A stretch of DNA of 64,000 nucleotides, taken from contig NZ_JH719942.1 in NCBI RefSeq assembly GCF_000275825.1, forward strand, positions 1,428,575-1,492,574. Reading direction: 5' to 3'. A program made the translations under genes and the position numbers. This DNA is from Saprospira grandis DSM 2844. GTDB lineage: Bacteria > Bacteroidota > Bacteroidia > Chitinophagales > Saprospiraceae. The number at the start of each line of letters is the position of its first letter. The stretch's first letter is position 1. Under the pieces are notes generated by a model that saw only the letters and a list, made by a program, of their open reading frames with translations, did not search any database and was not told the origin of the DNA. Of this stretch, positions 37,761 to 46,139 are shown one piece after another.

Positions 37761-38438
37761 CTAAAACTCAAATTTAGAGCTCAAGCGCCCCCAACGCAAG
37801 CCCACCCTAGCCGGTAAATGGGCCAAATTAGCCGGGAGTTGGTAGGCAAAGACGCTGGGGTCTAAGGCCAAGGTTTTTAAATTGGGGAGCTCGGCTAGCC
37901 AAGCAGGTAGTTCTAGGAGATAGGGGTTTTCGGCTAGGTCTAGGGTTTCTAGGGCCAACATATGACGCATGCTCTCGGGGAGCTCCCGCAATTGATTATT
38001 GGGCAGCAAAAGGGTTTTCAATTTCTTGAGCTCCCCAATACTTTGAGGCAACTGCTGCAACTGATTGTTTTTTAGGCCCAAACTGCGCAAGGCCTGAAGC
38101 TGGCCCAGACTTTCGGGCAAAGTTTGCACCCCCAAAGCATGCAACTCCAAAATCCCCAAACGCTGAAAAATAGCGATGACCGCAGGCAGCTCTAACAATT
38201 TATTTTCCTCTATACTCAAGGCATAAATTTGCTGACAAGCAGGCAACAACTGCTCAAAACTGGCCGCTTCCCATTGCTGTAAGTTAGGGCGGCTCTCGCC
38301 CAGGGCCAATAACTGCTTAATTCCCTGGGCCAAGGGCTCCAAAGAAATTGCATTGGCCTGCGCCAATTGTAGGCCCAATTCCCAGTTGCTGGGCAAAGGA
38401 CTACAAAATAGCTGTAAGAGTTTATCTATTGCTGACAT
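37761..38438 (-). CDS. Leucine-rich-repeat protein
   Basis: 225 aa without a signal peptide. About five LRRs of 23 residues lie in the middle and C-terminus (LESLGQ-like units: LPESLGQLQALRSLGLKNNQ, LPQSIGELKKLKTLLLPNNQ, LPESMRHMLALETLDLAENP). LRRs form curved protein-binding surfaces. The N-terminal 90 residues are helical and unrecognised. Translation is coupled to the HNH gene behind it (1-bp gap), and a long imperfect inverted repeat lies 45 bp upstream of its start. Confidence 0.82.
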   Translation of the reverse strand: MSAIDKLLQLFCSPLPSNWELGLQLAQANAISLEPLAQGIKQLLALGESRPNLQQWEAASFEQLLPACQQIYALSIEENKLLELPAVIAIFQRLGILELHALGVQTLPESLGQLQALRSLGLKNNQLQQLPQSIGELKKLKTLLLPNNQLRELPESMRHMLALETLDLAENPYLLELPAWLAELPNLKTLALDPSVFAYQLPANLAHLPARVGLRWGRLSSKFEF

Positions 38439-38459
38439 ACCTATTTTTCTGCGTTCTAC

Positions 38460-38478
38460 AGGCCCGATAGGGCCGCAG
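38460..38478 (-). repeat. Fragment of the GC-rich repeat (outer arm only)
   Basis: Only the GGCCC-GATA-GGGCC arm with flanking CAG is present. Loop differs from the usual TTC. Confidence 0.6.
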
Positions 38479-38483
38479 GTAAT

Positions 38484-38643
38484 AGCCAGATTTAATCACA
38501 CTCACTTTTATAGTTTGCAGCAATTTTCGGCTAGTCGGCCCTATTTTTCTCGACCGTAGCGAAGGCTATGCCCTTAAAAAATAGCTGGCCTAGCCAAAAA
38601 TTCATAACAAACTATGGCCAAAGCAGCGCAATTAAATCTGGCT
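38484..38643. repeat. 160-bp imperfect inverted repeat upstream of the LRR-HNH pair
   Basis: Four nested matched blocks: AGCCAGATTTAAT (38484-38496) with ATTAAATCTGGCT (38631-38643); ATAGTTTG (38510-38517) with CAAACTAT (38608-38615); AATTTT-c-GGCTAG (38522-38534) with CTAGCC-a-AAAATT (38590-38602); CTATTTTT (38541-38548) with AAAAATAG. Spacers differ in length, so the arms have bulges. It could be a long hairpin RNA or the remains of a small inverted-repeat element. Confidence 0.7.
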
Positions 38644-38757
38644 GAGGGGCTGTAGCAGGGCCGCCGAAGGCGGCAGACCGAGGCGCTTGCGCCGATGGGC
38701 CGAGCAGACCTGCGAGCTGCGCAATGGCCCGACCCGCCCGCAGGGCGGGGCAGCCCC
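38642..38757 (-). repeat. GC-rich multi-hairpin repeat, copy 16 (GGCTG/CAGCC type)
   Basis: Stems CCCGCCC/GGGCGGG, GGCGC/GCGCC, GCCGCC/GGCGGC. Its CAGCC end abuts the 160-bp inverted repeat. Confidence 0.84.
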
Positions 38758-38768
38758 AAATCATTATT

Positions 38769-40850
38769 CTAGTAACCACCATGATAGCGACGCAAGAACC
38801 ACTCAAGGCTCAAGAGGCCAAGAATGAGGAAAAAGATCCATTTGAGGTGGATGAGGCCCTGCGTTTTTAGGCTATCAAATAGGACGGGTTTGGCGAGGCC
38901 CTTTTCGTCAATTTCAGCCGCAAGTTGGTCCAACTGATCGCTAAAGTAAAGCTTGCCGCCCGTTTGCTCACTCATGGCATAAAGCAAATCATGCCGGGCT
39001 TGGGTCTCAAAGCGCTCTAGTTGCAAGGCCTGCACACTAAATTGCCCCTCGGCGGTGAAGGACTCGCCATTGTAGCTAGTGTTGGCCTTGAAGCGGTAGT
39101 TGCCCTCAGGAAAAATACCCGCATCCAAGGCATAGGCCTGCTTATCATTTTTGGCCAAGGTGAAGTTAAATTCCTTGCCCTCTTCATCATAAATATTTAG
39201 AAAGGCATCGGGTTCATTGACCCGCTCATAGCTGCTATTATAGAGCTCTGCGGCAAAGCGGATGCGCTCATTTTCACCATAAACGCTTTGGCTGGCCATC
39301 GTTCTAAAGCGGCGCTTGTCGGCCTTAACGCTAAGGTATTGAATCGTTTGGCTAATCAGCTCATCAAAGAGATCAAAGTTTTTGTGCTGCACATAGTCAA
39401 AGATGCGCCACTTCCAAAGGCCTTCGGCGGCCAAAACGCCCTGCCGCAGATTGCCCTCCTCGCCAAAAAGGAGCAAGGGATAATCTGTACTCACGGTCCC
39501 AACTCGCTGCTTGAACAAAATATCGGCATCGCCACGGGCCGTAAATTCGCCAAAGGGGGCCTGCATAGGCGGCAACTGTGCGCCTACATCAGCCCATTTT
39601 TCATTGATGGTGAAGGCCCTAAAGTTGGGCGATAAAATGGGGGTTACCTCATTGGCTTGCCCATTGCCCAAAGTGCGGATATTGAGTAGGTTTTGTGCTT
39701 GATTGTAAGCCGCAAAATCAGTCTGCGCCCCCACTACAAAAGCATGAGGAACCTTATCTTTTTTCAAGGCATTGAGCTGGGCCGTAATAGGATAAATAGC
39801 CGAGGGCAACTGATGCAAAAGGACCAAATCATAATCCTTGAGCCGCCCCTTGAAATCCTTGGGATAAGCCAGCTCTAACTCATAGTTTTTGTTGCCCTCT
39901 ACCACCCGACGAAAGACCCCCAAATCGGGATGCGGCGAATGAGCCAACAACAAAATCTTTTGGCGAGCATCCAGGACCTCGATATAAATTTTCTTGCGGT
40001 TGTTGCTTTTGCTATACTCGCCTTCTACCGGACTCAAATTCAGCTCATAACTTTGTAGGCCCACTTTATTGGCAGGCAGCTCAAACTCAATGGTCTGGAA
40101 AAAGTCTTTTTCCTTAATGTTAATATTCTCTTGATACAAAACCCTTTGGCCCTGCCGCAACTCTAGACGGCTTAGTTGGCCCGCACAGTTATTGGCCGCC
40201 ACATCTAGTTGCACGCTAAATTTATCGCCCAAATAAGCAATTTGGTTATTATAGACCTCCTTAATGTAAAGGTCTTTTTTAGGCAAACTATCGCCCAAAG
40301 CAATGGTATATATAGGCGTATTGAGTTGGCCCGCAGCATAAATGGGGTTGTTGCCTTGGTTGTAAATTCCATCAGAGGCAAGAATGACGGTGGCCAAATC
40401 CTGATTGCCATAAAGGGCAGAAAGCTCCTGCATCAGGGCCGATAGGTTACTACTGGGGTCGCTAAAGTTAAAATCAATACCTGGCCGCACCTCCTGCCCA
40501 AAGGCGTAAGTCTCTAGCTCATAATCGGCGCCCAGTTTTTCTTGCAGGGCACGAATTTGGGCGGCATATTGCGCAGAATCTACCTCATCGGCCAAAGAGC
40601 TAGACTGATCTTGGGCCAAGACCACAATAGGTTTCTTTTGCTCCACAATTCGGTTTCGCATGACCGGCTCTAAGAGCAATAAACAGATAATGAAAACAGC
40701 CAAAAACCGCAGCCCCATCAAAAGCGGATTGAGCCAGCGAGTCGCCTCGCCAAATCGACGGTCTTTAACGTACAAAGCCGCAGCATAAGCCGCAGCCGTA
40801 AGCAAACAAAAAAGGATAAAGTAGGTCGGATATTGAAAAACAATATTCAC
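38769..40850 (-). CDS. Membrane protein with VWA-like domain
   Basis: 693 aa. Two N-terminal membrane helices (about 8-27 and 46-64) and one at the C-terminus (about 666-684, LKWIFFLILGLLSLEWFLRR). Between them is a von Willebrand A-like fold beginning VVLAQDQSSSLADEVDS, where the metal-site DxSxS appears as DQSSS, with ATVILASDGIYNQGNNP as the later Asp motif. The rest resembles class I glutamine amidotransferase-like and beta-sandwich segments of Bacteroidota VWA membrane proteins of the BatA type. Its substrate or partner is unknown. Faces the periplasm by inference. Confidence 0.82.
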   Translation of the reverse strand: MNIVFQYPTYFILFCLLTAAAYAAALYVKDRRFGEATRWLNPLLMGLRFLAVFIICLLLLEPVMRNRIVEQKKPIVVLAQDQSSSLADEVDSAQYAAQIRALQEKLGADYELETYAFGQEVRPGIDFNFSDPSSNLSALMQELSALYGNQDLATVILASDGIYNQGNNPIYAAGQLNTPIYTIALGDSLPKKDLYIKEVYNNQIAYLGDKFSVQLDVAANNCAGQLSRLELRQGQRVLYQENINIKEKDFFQTIEFELPANKVGLQSYELNLSPVEGEYSKSNNRKKIYIEVLDARQKILLLAHSPHPDLGVFRRVVEGNKNYELELAYPKDFKGRLKDYDLVLLHQLPSAIYPITAQLNALKKDKVPHAFVVGAQTDFAAYNQAQNLLNIRTLGNGQANEVTPILSPNFRAFTINEKWADVGAQLPPMQAPFGEFTARGDADILFKQRVGTVSTDYPLLLFGEEGNLRQGVLAAEGLWKWRIFDYVQHKNFDLFDELISQTIQYLSVKADKRRFRTMASQSVYGENERIRFAAELYNSSYERVNEPDAFLNIYDEEGKEFNFTLAKNDKQAYALDAGIFPEGNYRFKANTSYNGESFTAEGQFSVQALQLERFETQARHDLLYAMSEQTGGKLYFSDQLDQLAAEIDEKGLAKPVLFDSLKTQGLIHLKWIFFLILGLLSLEWFLRRYHGGY

Positions 40851-40902
40851 AGTGTTCTATATTTTAAGTGAAGCTAGGCAAGTAGATACTTTTGTATCTC
40901 TT

Positions 40903-40994
40903 GGGGCCTCCCGCAGCAAGCTGCGGGCGGTTACTCCCAATGGTCGTCGAACTGCGCCCTGAAGGGCTTGTTGTGGCCGACGGCCCTTCGGGCC
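40903..40994 (+). repeat. GC-rich repeat, copy 17, short form with cassette
   Basis: Only the left arm (CCCGCAGC/GCTGCGGG), one 48-bp cassette (40929-40976, stem GCCCT-GA-AGGGC) and the outer GGCCC/GGGCC arm; the central modules are absent. Ends 3 bp before the stop codon of the next gene. Confidence 0.82.
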
Positions 40995-40996
40995 TA

Positions 40997-41560
40997 CTAT
41001 TTAGCCGCTTGATTATAATCGGCAATGAGGCGTTCAAGATCTCGCTTTTTGTACTCCTTTTGCTGAATTTTGGCCACAATTTCTGGCTGATCGGCCAAAT
41101 AGGCGGCCAGTTGTTTGCGAAAACGGCGAAAAACCACTTCCTCCATGCTCCCTTTGCGCTCCAAATAGGTTTGGGTGTAGCCAATAGAGCCCTCTGTATT
41201 ATAATATTCATAGAGCTTTACTTTGACCTTGCCCGGATTGAGCCGGCGCATAAAGACCGCATAACCAGCATCTAGCTTATGGCGGCCCTTGGGTTGGTAT
41301 ACCTTTGACTCAAAATAGTAGGGAGCCCCTGCGGCATGCCAAGATTTAATATCTTTGGCCTTGTAAACTTTGGTTTCGCCCGTTTCGGCTTCTTTAAATT
41401 TGACCATGACCGAGCTTTTGCCCGGGGTGAAGCCGCCCACAACTTTGCCGTAGAGGGTATCATAGCTAATAGTAATGATAAAGTCTTGGGGGGCATCTTG
41501 GGCCCATAGGCCCCAAAAAGGAAGGGCCAAAAAGAGCAAACTCAATAGGGATTTTAACAT
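40997..41560 (-). CDS. Secreted protein, function unknown
   Basis: 187 aa with signal peptide (1-20, LFLALPFWGLWAQ). The start of the mature chain, FIITISYDTLYGKVVGG, is a beta pattern seen in many Bacteroidota secreted proteins of unknown role (DTIYGKV motif). The C-terminal 50 residues are Lys/Arg-rich and helical (FRRFRKQLAAYLADQPEIVA). No catalytic residues seen. Confidence 0.75.
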   Translation of the reverse strand: MLKSLLSLLFLALPFWGLWAQDAPQDFIITISYDTLYGKVVGGFTPGKSSVMVKFKEAETGETKVYKAKDIKSWHAAGAPYYFESKVYQPKGRHKLDAGYAVFMRRLNPGKVKVKLYEYYNTEGSIGYTQTYLERKGSMEEVVFRRFRKQLAAYLADQPEIVAKIQQKEYKKRDLERLIADYNQAAK

Positions 41561-41675
41561 AAAATAGCAGTTTTAGCGTCTACCTTAAACGGTTTTGCGC
41601 CCTTTAAGTTAAGAGGATAGGCAGGATTTTACAACCCCCTCTCTTTTTTTAAGGGTTCTATAAAAAATTTAGTGC

Positions 41676-41849
41676 ATGCAAATACAAGATTATATTGTTT
41701 GGGCCATTGGCCTTTTGGCCCTAGCCTATTTAGTCTGGCATTTTTGGCCCAAACAGAAGGCCCCAGGCTGTGCCGGCGGCTGTAGCGACTGCCATCAGGT
41801 AGATTGGCAGGCCCTGACCGAAAAGGCCGAAAGAGAAATGAAGGCCTAA
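41676..41849 (+). CDS. Small Cys-rich membrane protein (FeoB-associated type)
   Basis: 57 aa: MQIQDYIVWAIGLLALAYLV begins a single membrane helix (about 6-24), followed by FWPKQKAPGCAGGCSDCHQV with a C-x3-C-x2-C cluster and a charged tail. This layout matches the short FeoB-associated Cys-rich membrane proteins of Bacteroidota. In those, the Cys cluster is thought to help ferrous iron handling. No feoA or feoB lies in the window, so the link rests on the motif alone. It is the only plus-strand gene in this part and is short enough to be missed by length filters. Confidence 0.72.
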   Translation: MQIQDYIVWAIGLLALAYLVWHFWPKQKAPGCAGGCSDCHQVDWQALTEKAEREMKA

Positions 41850-41867
41850 GTCTTAGCCAAGGCCCTC

Positions 41868-42000
41868 GGCCCAGCGCTGCGGAGGGGTGGCGCATAGCGC
41901 CAGACCAAGGTGGCAAAGCCGCCGCAGGGCCGAGCAGACCTGCGAGCCCCGCAGCATAGCGGCGGCCAAGCTAGGCAAAGCCTAGCTGGCCGCGGGCCCC
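41868..42000 (-). repeat. GC-rich multi-hairpin repeat, copy 18 (GGCCC/GGGCC type)
   Basis: Left arm GGCCAGCTAGGC / GCCTAGCTTGGCC (shared with copy 6), centre GTGGC/GCCGC, TGGCGC/GCGCCA; right end GCGCTGGGCC. Confidence 0.86.
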
Positions 42001-42009
42001 AAATCCTTA

Positions 42010-43365
42010 TTAAAACAACAGACTTTCAAGTAGCTGTTCGTAAAATTGTAGGCCCCGCATGAAGTTGTCTAGGCCCAAACGCTCATCTTCTTGCTTAGAT
42101 AAGCGCAAACGCTCTGCCGCATCGAAGCGCCAAGGCGAAAAATGATAATATTGCTCGCAAAAAGGCTGCAAACTAGCCCGATAACAGCTCGTTTGGGGCA
42201 ATACCTTGGGCAAGACTAAGGTCTTGGGGAAAATTTGACGGACATGCGTCTGTAGTAGTTCATAGGCAAAACCTTGCGTAAGGCTGAGTGTGCTATCGCC
42301 CCAGCTTCTCTGCTCAACCGAATCGGCATACTGCCCAAGTTCGCTAAAATCAGCCGCCTGATAGTGCGGGGCCAAAGGCTGCTGTAGGCGTAAATAACCC
42401 GCTTCTTCCTCCTTAATGGCGACCTCATTCTTCCAGGCCGATAATATGGGGCCTTGGCCCAAACTACTGCTGCTCCAATCGCCCAAATAGAAGCGATTGG
42501 CCCAAAGAAAACGCTTAGCAAAAGGCAACTCTGGCCCTAAGTATGGATAAATAGCCTGGTAGGCCGCCTGCTCCTGGCTCCAGTCATAAGTTTGGCCCTC
42601 TAGGTAATGTAAAGCGGCCTTCAATTGACTTTCATCAGCCTGCCAAACCTTTGTTTCTAGGGTTTGGGCCTCCCCAATGGCCAAGGCCGCAATGGGCGCC
42701 GAAATACCCAAATCGTTTTCGGTATAAATATCAGATTCTGGACCTAAAGCCAGCTCAAAACGAAGCCCTTTGCGCTTGAAGTAACGGGCCGCTCGCTGAG
42801 CAGAAGCCCGATCTTTTGGCCCCATGAGCAAGTATAAGCTGCGCTCGGGCCAGCTATTTTTAGCTAGCTTCTGCTGAAAGACCTCTAGGTAGGCAATGGC
42901 GTTGGCCATCCCTCTTTGACTGCCCAATCCCCAAATAAAAGCATCTTGTTGCTCGCCAGAGTAAGGGCCATGGGTCCAAGCCGGCAAGTGATCGAGATCC
43001 GGTTCCTTAAACTGTATATAACTAACAGCCAAAAAGGGCAATAGCCGCAAGTCTCGGCCCTTCCAATGCAAAATTGTCAGGTTTTCGCCCAAAACAATAA
43101 GCTCGGTATTGGGGTGCTTAAGCAAACTAGGGTAATAACGGCGCAAAAAATCCTCCCAGCTTAAGCTATCCAGTTGCTGCTGCTTGGGCGAAGGCCGCTT
43201 GATGGCCAAACTCAGGCGTTTGGCGGCCTTTTTTATAGAAAAAGCCGCCTTTTGGGGCGCTGGCGGATAAACTTGCATTGAACGCCAGCTTAGGGTATTG
43301 AACAATAAGAGTAGGAAAAAGATACTGGCCATAAAAGCCAGCAAAAGCAACAGTAGTTTTCGCAT
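42010..43365 (-). CDS. M20-peptidase homologue lacking metal ligands (putative pseudoenzyme)
   Basis: 451 aa. N-terminal membrane helix (5-23), then the layout of the CPS1/PM20D1 branch of the M20 family: WTHGPYSGEQQDAFIWGLGS (130-149), NSWPERSLYLLMGP (170-183), YYHFSPWRFDAAERL and DERLGLDNFMRGLQFYEQLL near the end. Metal and catalytic positions are lost: the HxD site reads AVSYIQF (113-119), the bridging Asp region GLGSQRGMA (146-154), the Glu-Glu dyad MGPKDRA (181-187), and the last His before ERL is absent. The fold is likely kept, so a binding or regulatory role is more likely than catalysis. It follows the FtsX-like gene by 21 bp and is probably co-transcribed. Confidence 0.78.
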   Translation of the reverse strand: MRKLLLLLLAFMASIFFLLLLFNTLSWRSMQVYPPAPQKAAFSIKKAAKRLSLAIKRPSPKQQQLDSLSWEDFLRRYYPSLLKHPNTELIVLGENLTILHWKGRDLRLLPFLAVSYIQFKEPDLDHLPAWTHGPYSGEQQDAFIWGLGSQRGMANAIAYLEVFQQKLAKNSWPERSLYLLMGPKDRASAQRAARYFKRKGLRFELALGPESDIYTENDLGISAPIAALAIGEAQTLETKVWQADESQLKAALHYLEGQTYDWSQEQAAYQAIYPYLGPELPFAKRFLWANRFYLGDWSSSSLGQGPILSAWKNEVAIKEEEAGYLRLQQPLAPHYQAADFSELGQYADSVEQRSWGDSTLSLTQGFAYELLQTHVRQIFPKTLVLPKVLPQTSCYRASLQPFCEQYYHFSPWRFDAAERLRLSKQEDERLGLDNFMRGLQFYEQLLESLLF

Positions 43366-43386
43366 AGGTCGTCTGTTTTTTGGGCG

Positions 43387-45048
43387 CTACTTAAAGCGGA
43401 TAGCCTTGAGGGGGGCAATACTAGCCACCAACCAAGAGGGAATAATCAAGACCAATAAGGTAAGCAACAAGGTCCCTAAGTTGAGCAAAAAAATAGGCCA
43501 AAATTCTAATTGGACCGGAGCCACCGAGACATAATAAAGGTCCTCGGGCAAACGAATCAAGCCAAAGGTTTGCTGCAAGTAGCAAAGCCCTATCCCCAAG
43601 AGGTTGCCCCAAAATAATCCATAGATAATAATTTGGCCCGCCTTATACAAAAAGAGTTGCCGAATGCTCCAGTTGCTAGCCCCCAAGGCTTTGAGCAAAC
43701 CAATCATGTTGGTCCGCTCCAAAATGAGGATCATCAAAGAGGTGGTCATATTGATAATAGAAACCAAAATCATGAGCAAAATAATAATGCGCTCGTTCAT
43801 ATCAGTCAAATTGAGCCAATCAAAAATATTGGGCTCTACTTCCTTGATGGTATTGGCAAACTGATCTTTGCCCATAAGGGTGTTGTAGTTGATATACTCC
43901 CCAAAAGCATCGAGATCGTCTATGTTCTCTACAAAGACCTCAAAGCCAGAAACCTGCTCGCTCAGCAAATAATTGGGGCCTTGTAAGGCCTGCCAAGGGA
44001 CAAAAATCGTTTTCTCCCAACGCAAATTGGCCGGGGCCTGATAAATGGCCCCAATGATAAAGCGATAGACGTATTTCTGCTCGCCAAAGTCAAGATATTC
44101 TAAGCCAATGGTATCGCCCAGAGACCAGCCTCTGGCTCCCGCCAAAACCGAGGAGACAATTACAAGCTGGCTACTGCTGTCTGAAAAATCTGGAATCTGC
44201 CCCGCTTTGAGGTAGTTCTGAATGGCAGTTCGGCTTTCTGCAAAGCTAGCATTGGTCACGCCCTTGAGGTAGAGGTTTTCTTCATGCAACTCTAAATCTG
44301 GCCCGTAGTTTCGATAGGGCCGCCAGTTGTTGAGCTTTTGTATTTGACGCAGATCAACCAAGGCAAAACGACGGTCGTATTCCTCTAAACCCGTCTTAAA
44401 TATCCCCTTGATTTTATATTTGCGCGCCTGAGAACTTCCATTTTGTACAAAGTAAATCCGAAAATCATCGCCAACTTTGAGGCTAAGCCGCCTAGCAGTC
44501 ACCTCCGAAATAAGAATCTGATTGGCGTTTTCTTCGCTTTTGGGGGCTAGCAACTCTCCTTCTAAGAGGTAATTTTTCAGAAAGCTCCAGTCGTAGTCCT
44601 CCCCCACTCCACGCAAAATGATTCCCTCAATTTGCTGATCGGTTTTAATGATGCCTTCTTTCTGCGCAAAGGCCTGTATATGTCGCAGTCCCCCTTGGGT
44701 TTGCCGTTCTTCTTCTTGGATCTCCCCCCGCCAATTGCTCGCCTGCTCTATATAATATATAGGTCCCCGCTGCCCCAAATCGGGATAATAGATTTGGTCT
44801 TTGTTCATCGGTTGGGCCTCAAAGGCATAGCTAGAGGGCGAGCTGCTGCTCGTAATATGAATGTGCCCCCAAAAGCCAAAGACTTTTTCTGAAATACTCG
44901 TTTTGAAGCCTCGCACAATGGCGGTGGCCAAAATCATGACGGTCACCGAGAGGGCTATGGCCAAAATGGCGATGCGCATAATGGTCTTTGAAAAAGAGGG
45001 GCCTGCCCCTAACCCTAATCGACGGGCAATAAATATGGCAATATTCAA
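43387..45048 (-). CDS. FtsX/LolC-type ABC transporter permease
   Basis: 553 aa. N-terminus IARRLGLGAGPSFSKTIMRIAILAIALSVTVMILATAIVRGFKTSI is the lipoprotein-release permease pattern, with one helix near 25-50 and three near the C-terminus (about 410-440, 465-495, 515-540). The periplasmic part is about 150 residues longer than in the 416-aa relative at 7332. It may move lipoproteins or act in a mechanotransmission complex. First of a two-gene unit with the M20 homologue. Its start is followed upstream by repeat copy 19 and the 41-bp array. Confidence 0.87.
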   Translation of the reverse strand: MNIAIFIARRLGLGAGPSFSKTIMRIAILAIALSVTVMILATAIVRGFKTSISEKVFGFWGHIHITSSSSPSSYAFEAQPMNKDQIYYPDLGQRGPIYYIEQASNWRGEIQEEERQTQGGLRHIQAFAQKEGIIKTDQQIEGIILRGVGEDYDWSFLKNYLLEGELLAPKSEENANQILISEVTARRLSLKVGDDFRIYFVQNGSSQARKYKIKGIFKTGLEEYDRRFALVDLRQIQKLNNWRPYRNYGPDLELHEENLYLKGVTNASFAESRTAIQNYLKAGQIPDFSDSSSQLVIVSSVLAGARGWSLGDTIGLEYLDFGEQKYVYRFIIGAIYQAPANLRWEKTIFVPWQALQGPNYLLSEQVSGFEVFVENIDDLDAFGEYINYNTLMGKDQFANTIKEVEPNIFDWLNLTDMNERIIILLMILVSIINMTTSLMILILERTNMIGLLKALGASNWSIRQLFLYKAGQIIIYGLFWGNLLGIGLCYLQQTFGLIRLPEDLYYVSVAPVQLEFWPIFLLNLGTLLLTLLVLIIPSWLVASIAPLKAIRFK

Positions 45049-45078
45049 GGAAAAGGATATTTTTTGATGTTTTCTTTT

Positions 45079-45229
45079 GGGGCTGCCCCGCCCTGCGGGC
45101 GGGTCGGGCTGTGTCGCAGCTCGCAGGTCTGCTCGGCCCTGCGCAAAAAAGCGCTTTGCGCTTTTTTGCTAGGTCTGGCCCTTCGGGCCACTGCTGTCCA
45201 TCCCTCAGCCGCGGGCGCTTCGCGCCCTT
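45079..45229 (+). repeat. GC-rich multi-hairpin repeat, copy 19 (GGCTG/CAGCC type)
   Basis: Central arm is a perfect 12-bp stem GCAAAAAAGCGC-TTT-GCGCTTTTTTGC, where other copies have GC-only stems. Others: CCCGCCC/GGGCGGG, GGCCC/GGGCC, GGGCGC-TTC-GCGCCC. Confidence 0.87.
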
Positions 45230-45378
45230 CTGGACCAAAACGCCCTGCTTAGGGCTGTACCGCCCAAAAATACAACTTTCTACTAAAGTCAGTCTAACTC
45301 AAAGGGCCGCTCTTTAAAATTTTGTCTCTTCTATTGATAAATCAATGAATAATAAGGAATGAACAGGCCCTTTTGCTT

Positions 45379-45780
45379 TGGCTAGGGGAAATTCCCCCTA
45401 GTCATCTGGATCGTTACATTTGGCTCTGGCGTGACGCCGGAGCCGTCTGGATCGTTACATTTAGCTCCGGGGATTCCCCAGAGGCATCTGGATCGTTACA
45501 TTTAGCTCCGGGGATTCCCCAGAGGCATCTGGATCGTTACATTTAGCTCCGGGGATTCCCCAGAGGCATCTGGATCGTTACATTTAGCTCTGGCGTGACG
45601 CCGGAGCCATCTGGATCGTTACATTTAGCTCCGGGGATTCCCCAGAGCCATCTGGATCGTTACATTTAGCTCTGGCGTGACGCCGGAGCCATCTGGATCG
45701 TTACATTTAGCTCTGGCGTGACGCCGGAGCCATCTGGATCGTTACATTTAGCTCTGGGGGCATCTAAATTGTCCCATTGC
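45379..45780. repeat. 41-bp tandem array, nine units, each with a hairpin
   Basis: Units start at 45403, 45444, 45485, 45526, 45567, 45608, 45649, 45690 and 45731, exactly 41 bp apart. Each has a constant 20-bp part (ATCTGGATCGTTACATTTAG, rarely changed) and a 20-bp palindrome. The palindrome has two versions: CTCCGGGG-ATT-CCCCAGAG (A) and CTCTGGCG-TGA-CGCCGGAG (B), in the order B A A A B A B B, then a broken ninth. A related hairpin CTAGGGG-AAATT-CCCCCTAG lies just before unit 1. The period is not a multiple of three, so it is not coding. 45230-45378 and 45781-45908 have no gene. Confidence 0.93.
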
Positions 45781-45908
45781 TTTTTTCGGGGACTCCCCTA
45801 CTAGCGTTGGTCCAGAAGCGATTAGGCGCTAAAATATGAAGCGAAGCCTTTTTTCATTCTAAAATTGGGGGCCAAAGCAGCAGGTCCAGAGAGAAAAAGG
45901 CCGTTGAG

Positions 45909-46041
45909 CGGCCCAGCGCTGCGGAGGGGTGGCTGAAGGCCAGACCAAAGCCGCCGCAGGCGGCTGCAGGGCCGAACAGCCCTGTGAGCCCCGCAGCATA
46001 GCGGCGGCCAGCTAGCCTTTGGCTAGCTGGCCGCGGGCCCC
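45909..46041 (-). repeat. GC-rich multi-hairpin repeat, copy 20 (GGCCC/GGGCC type)
   Basis: Left arm GGCCAGCTAG / CTAGCTGGCC, centre GCCGCC-TGC-GGCGGC; right end GCGCTGGGCC. Confidence 0.85.
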
Positions 46042-46083
46042 AAAATTTAAACAAAAAGAAAAGCAGAAAGGGAAAACATAAAA

Positions 46084-46116
46084 AAAGCCAGTACGCTAAA
46101 AAAGCATACTGGCTTT
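46084..46116 (-). terminator. Terminator of the SCP2 gene
   Basis: 10-bp stem AAAGCCAGTA / TACTGGCTTT with a 13-nt loop, then seven T on the minus strand. Confidence 0.85.
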
Positions 46117-46139
46117 GGGTCCAGAAAATGGACAATAGG

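Noticed and set aside
45403..45771. CRISPR array
   Set aside because: The period fits superficially, but the supposed spacers are only two sequences, both palindromic, and no cas gene is present.
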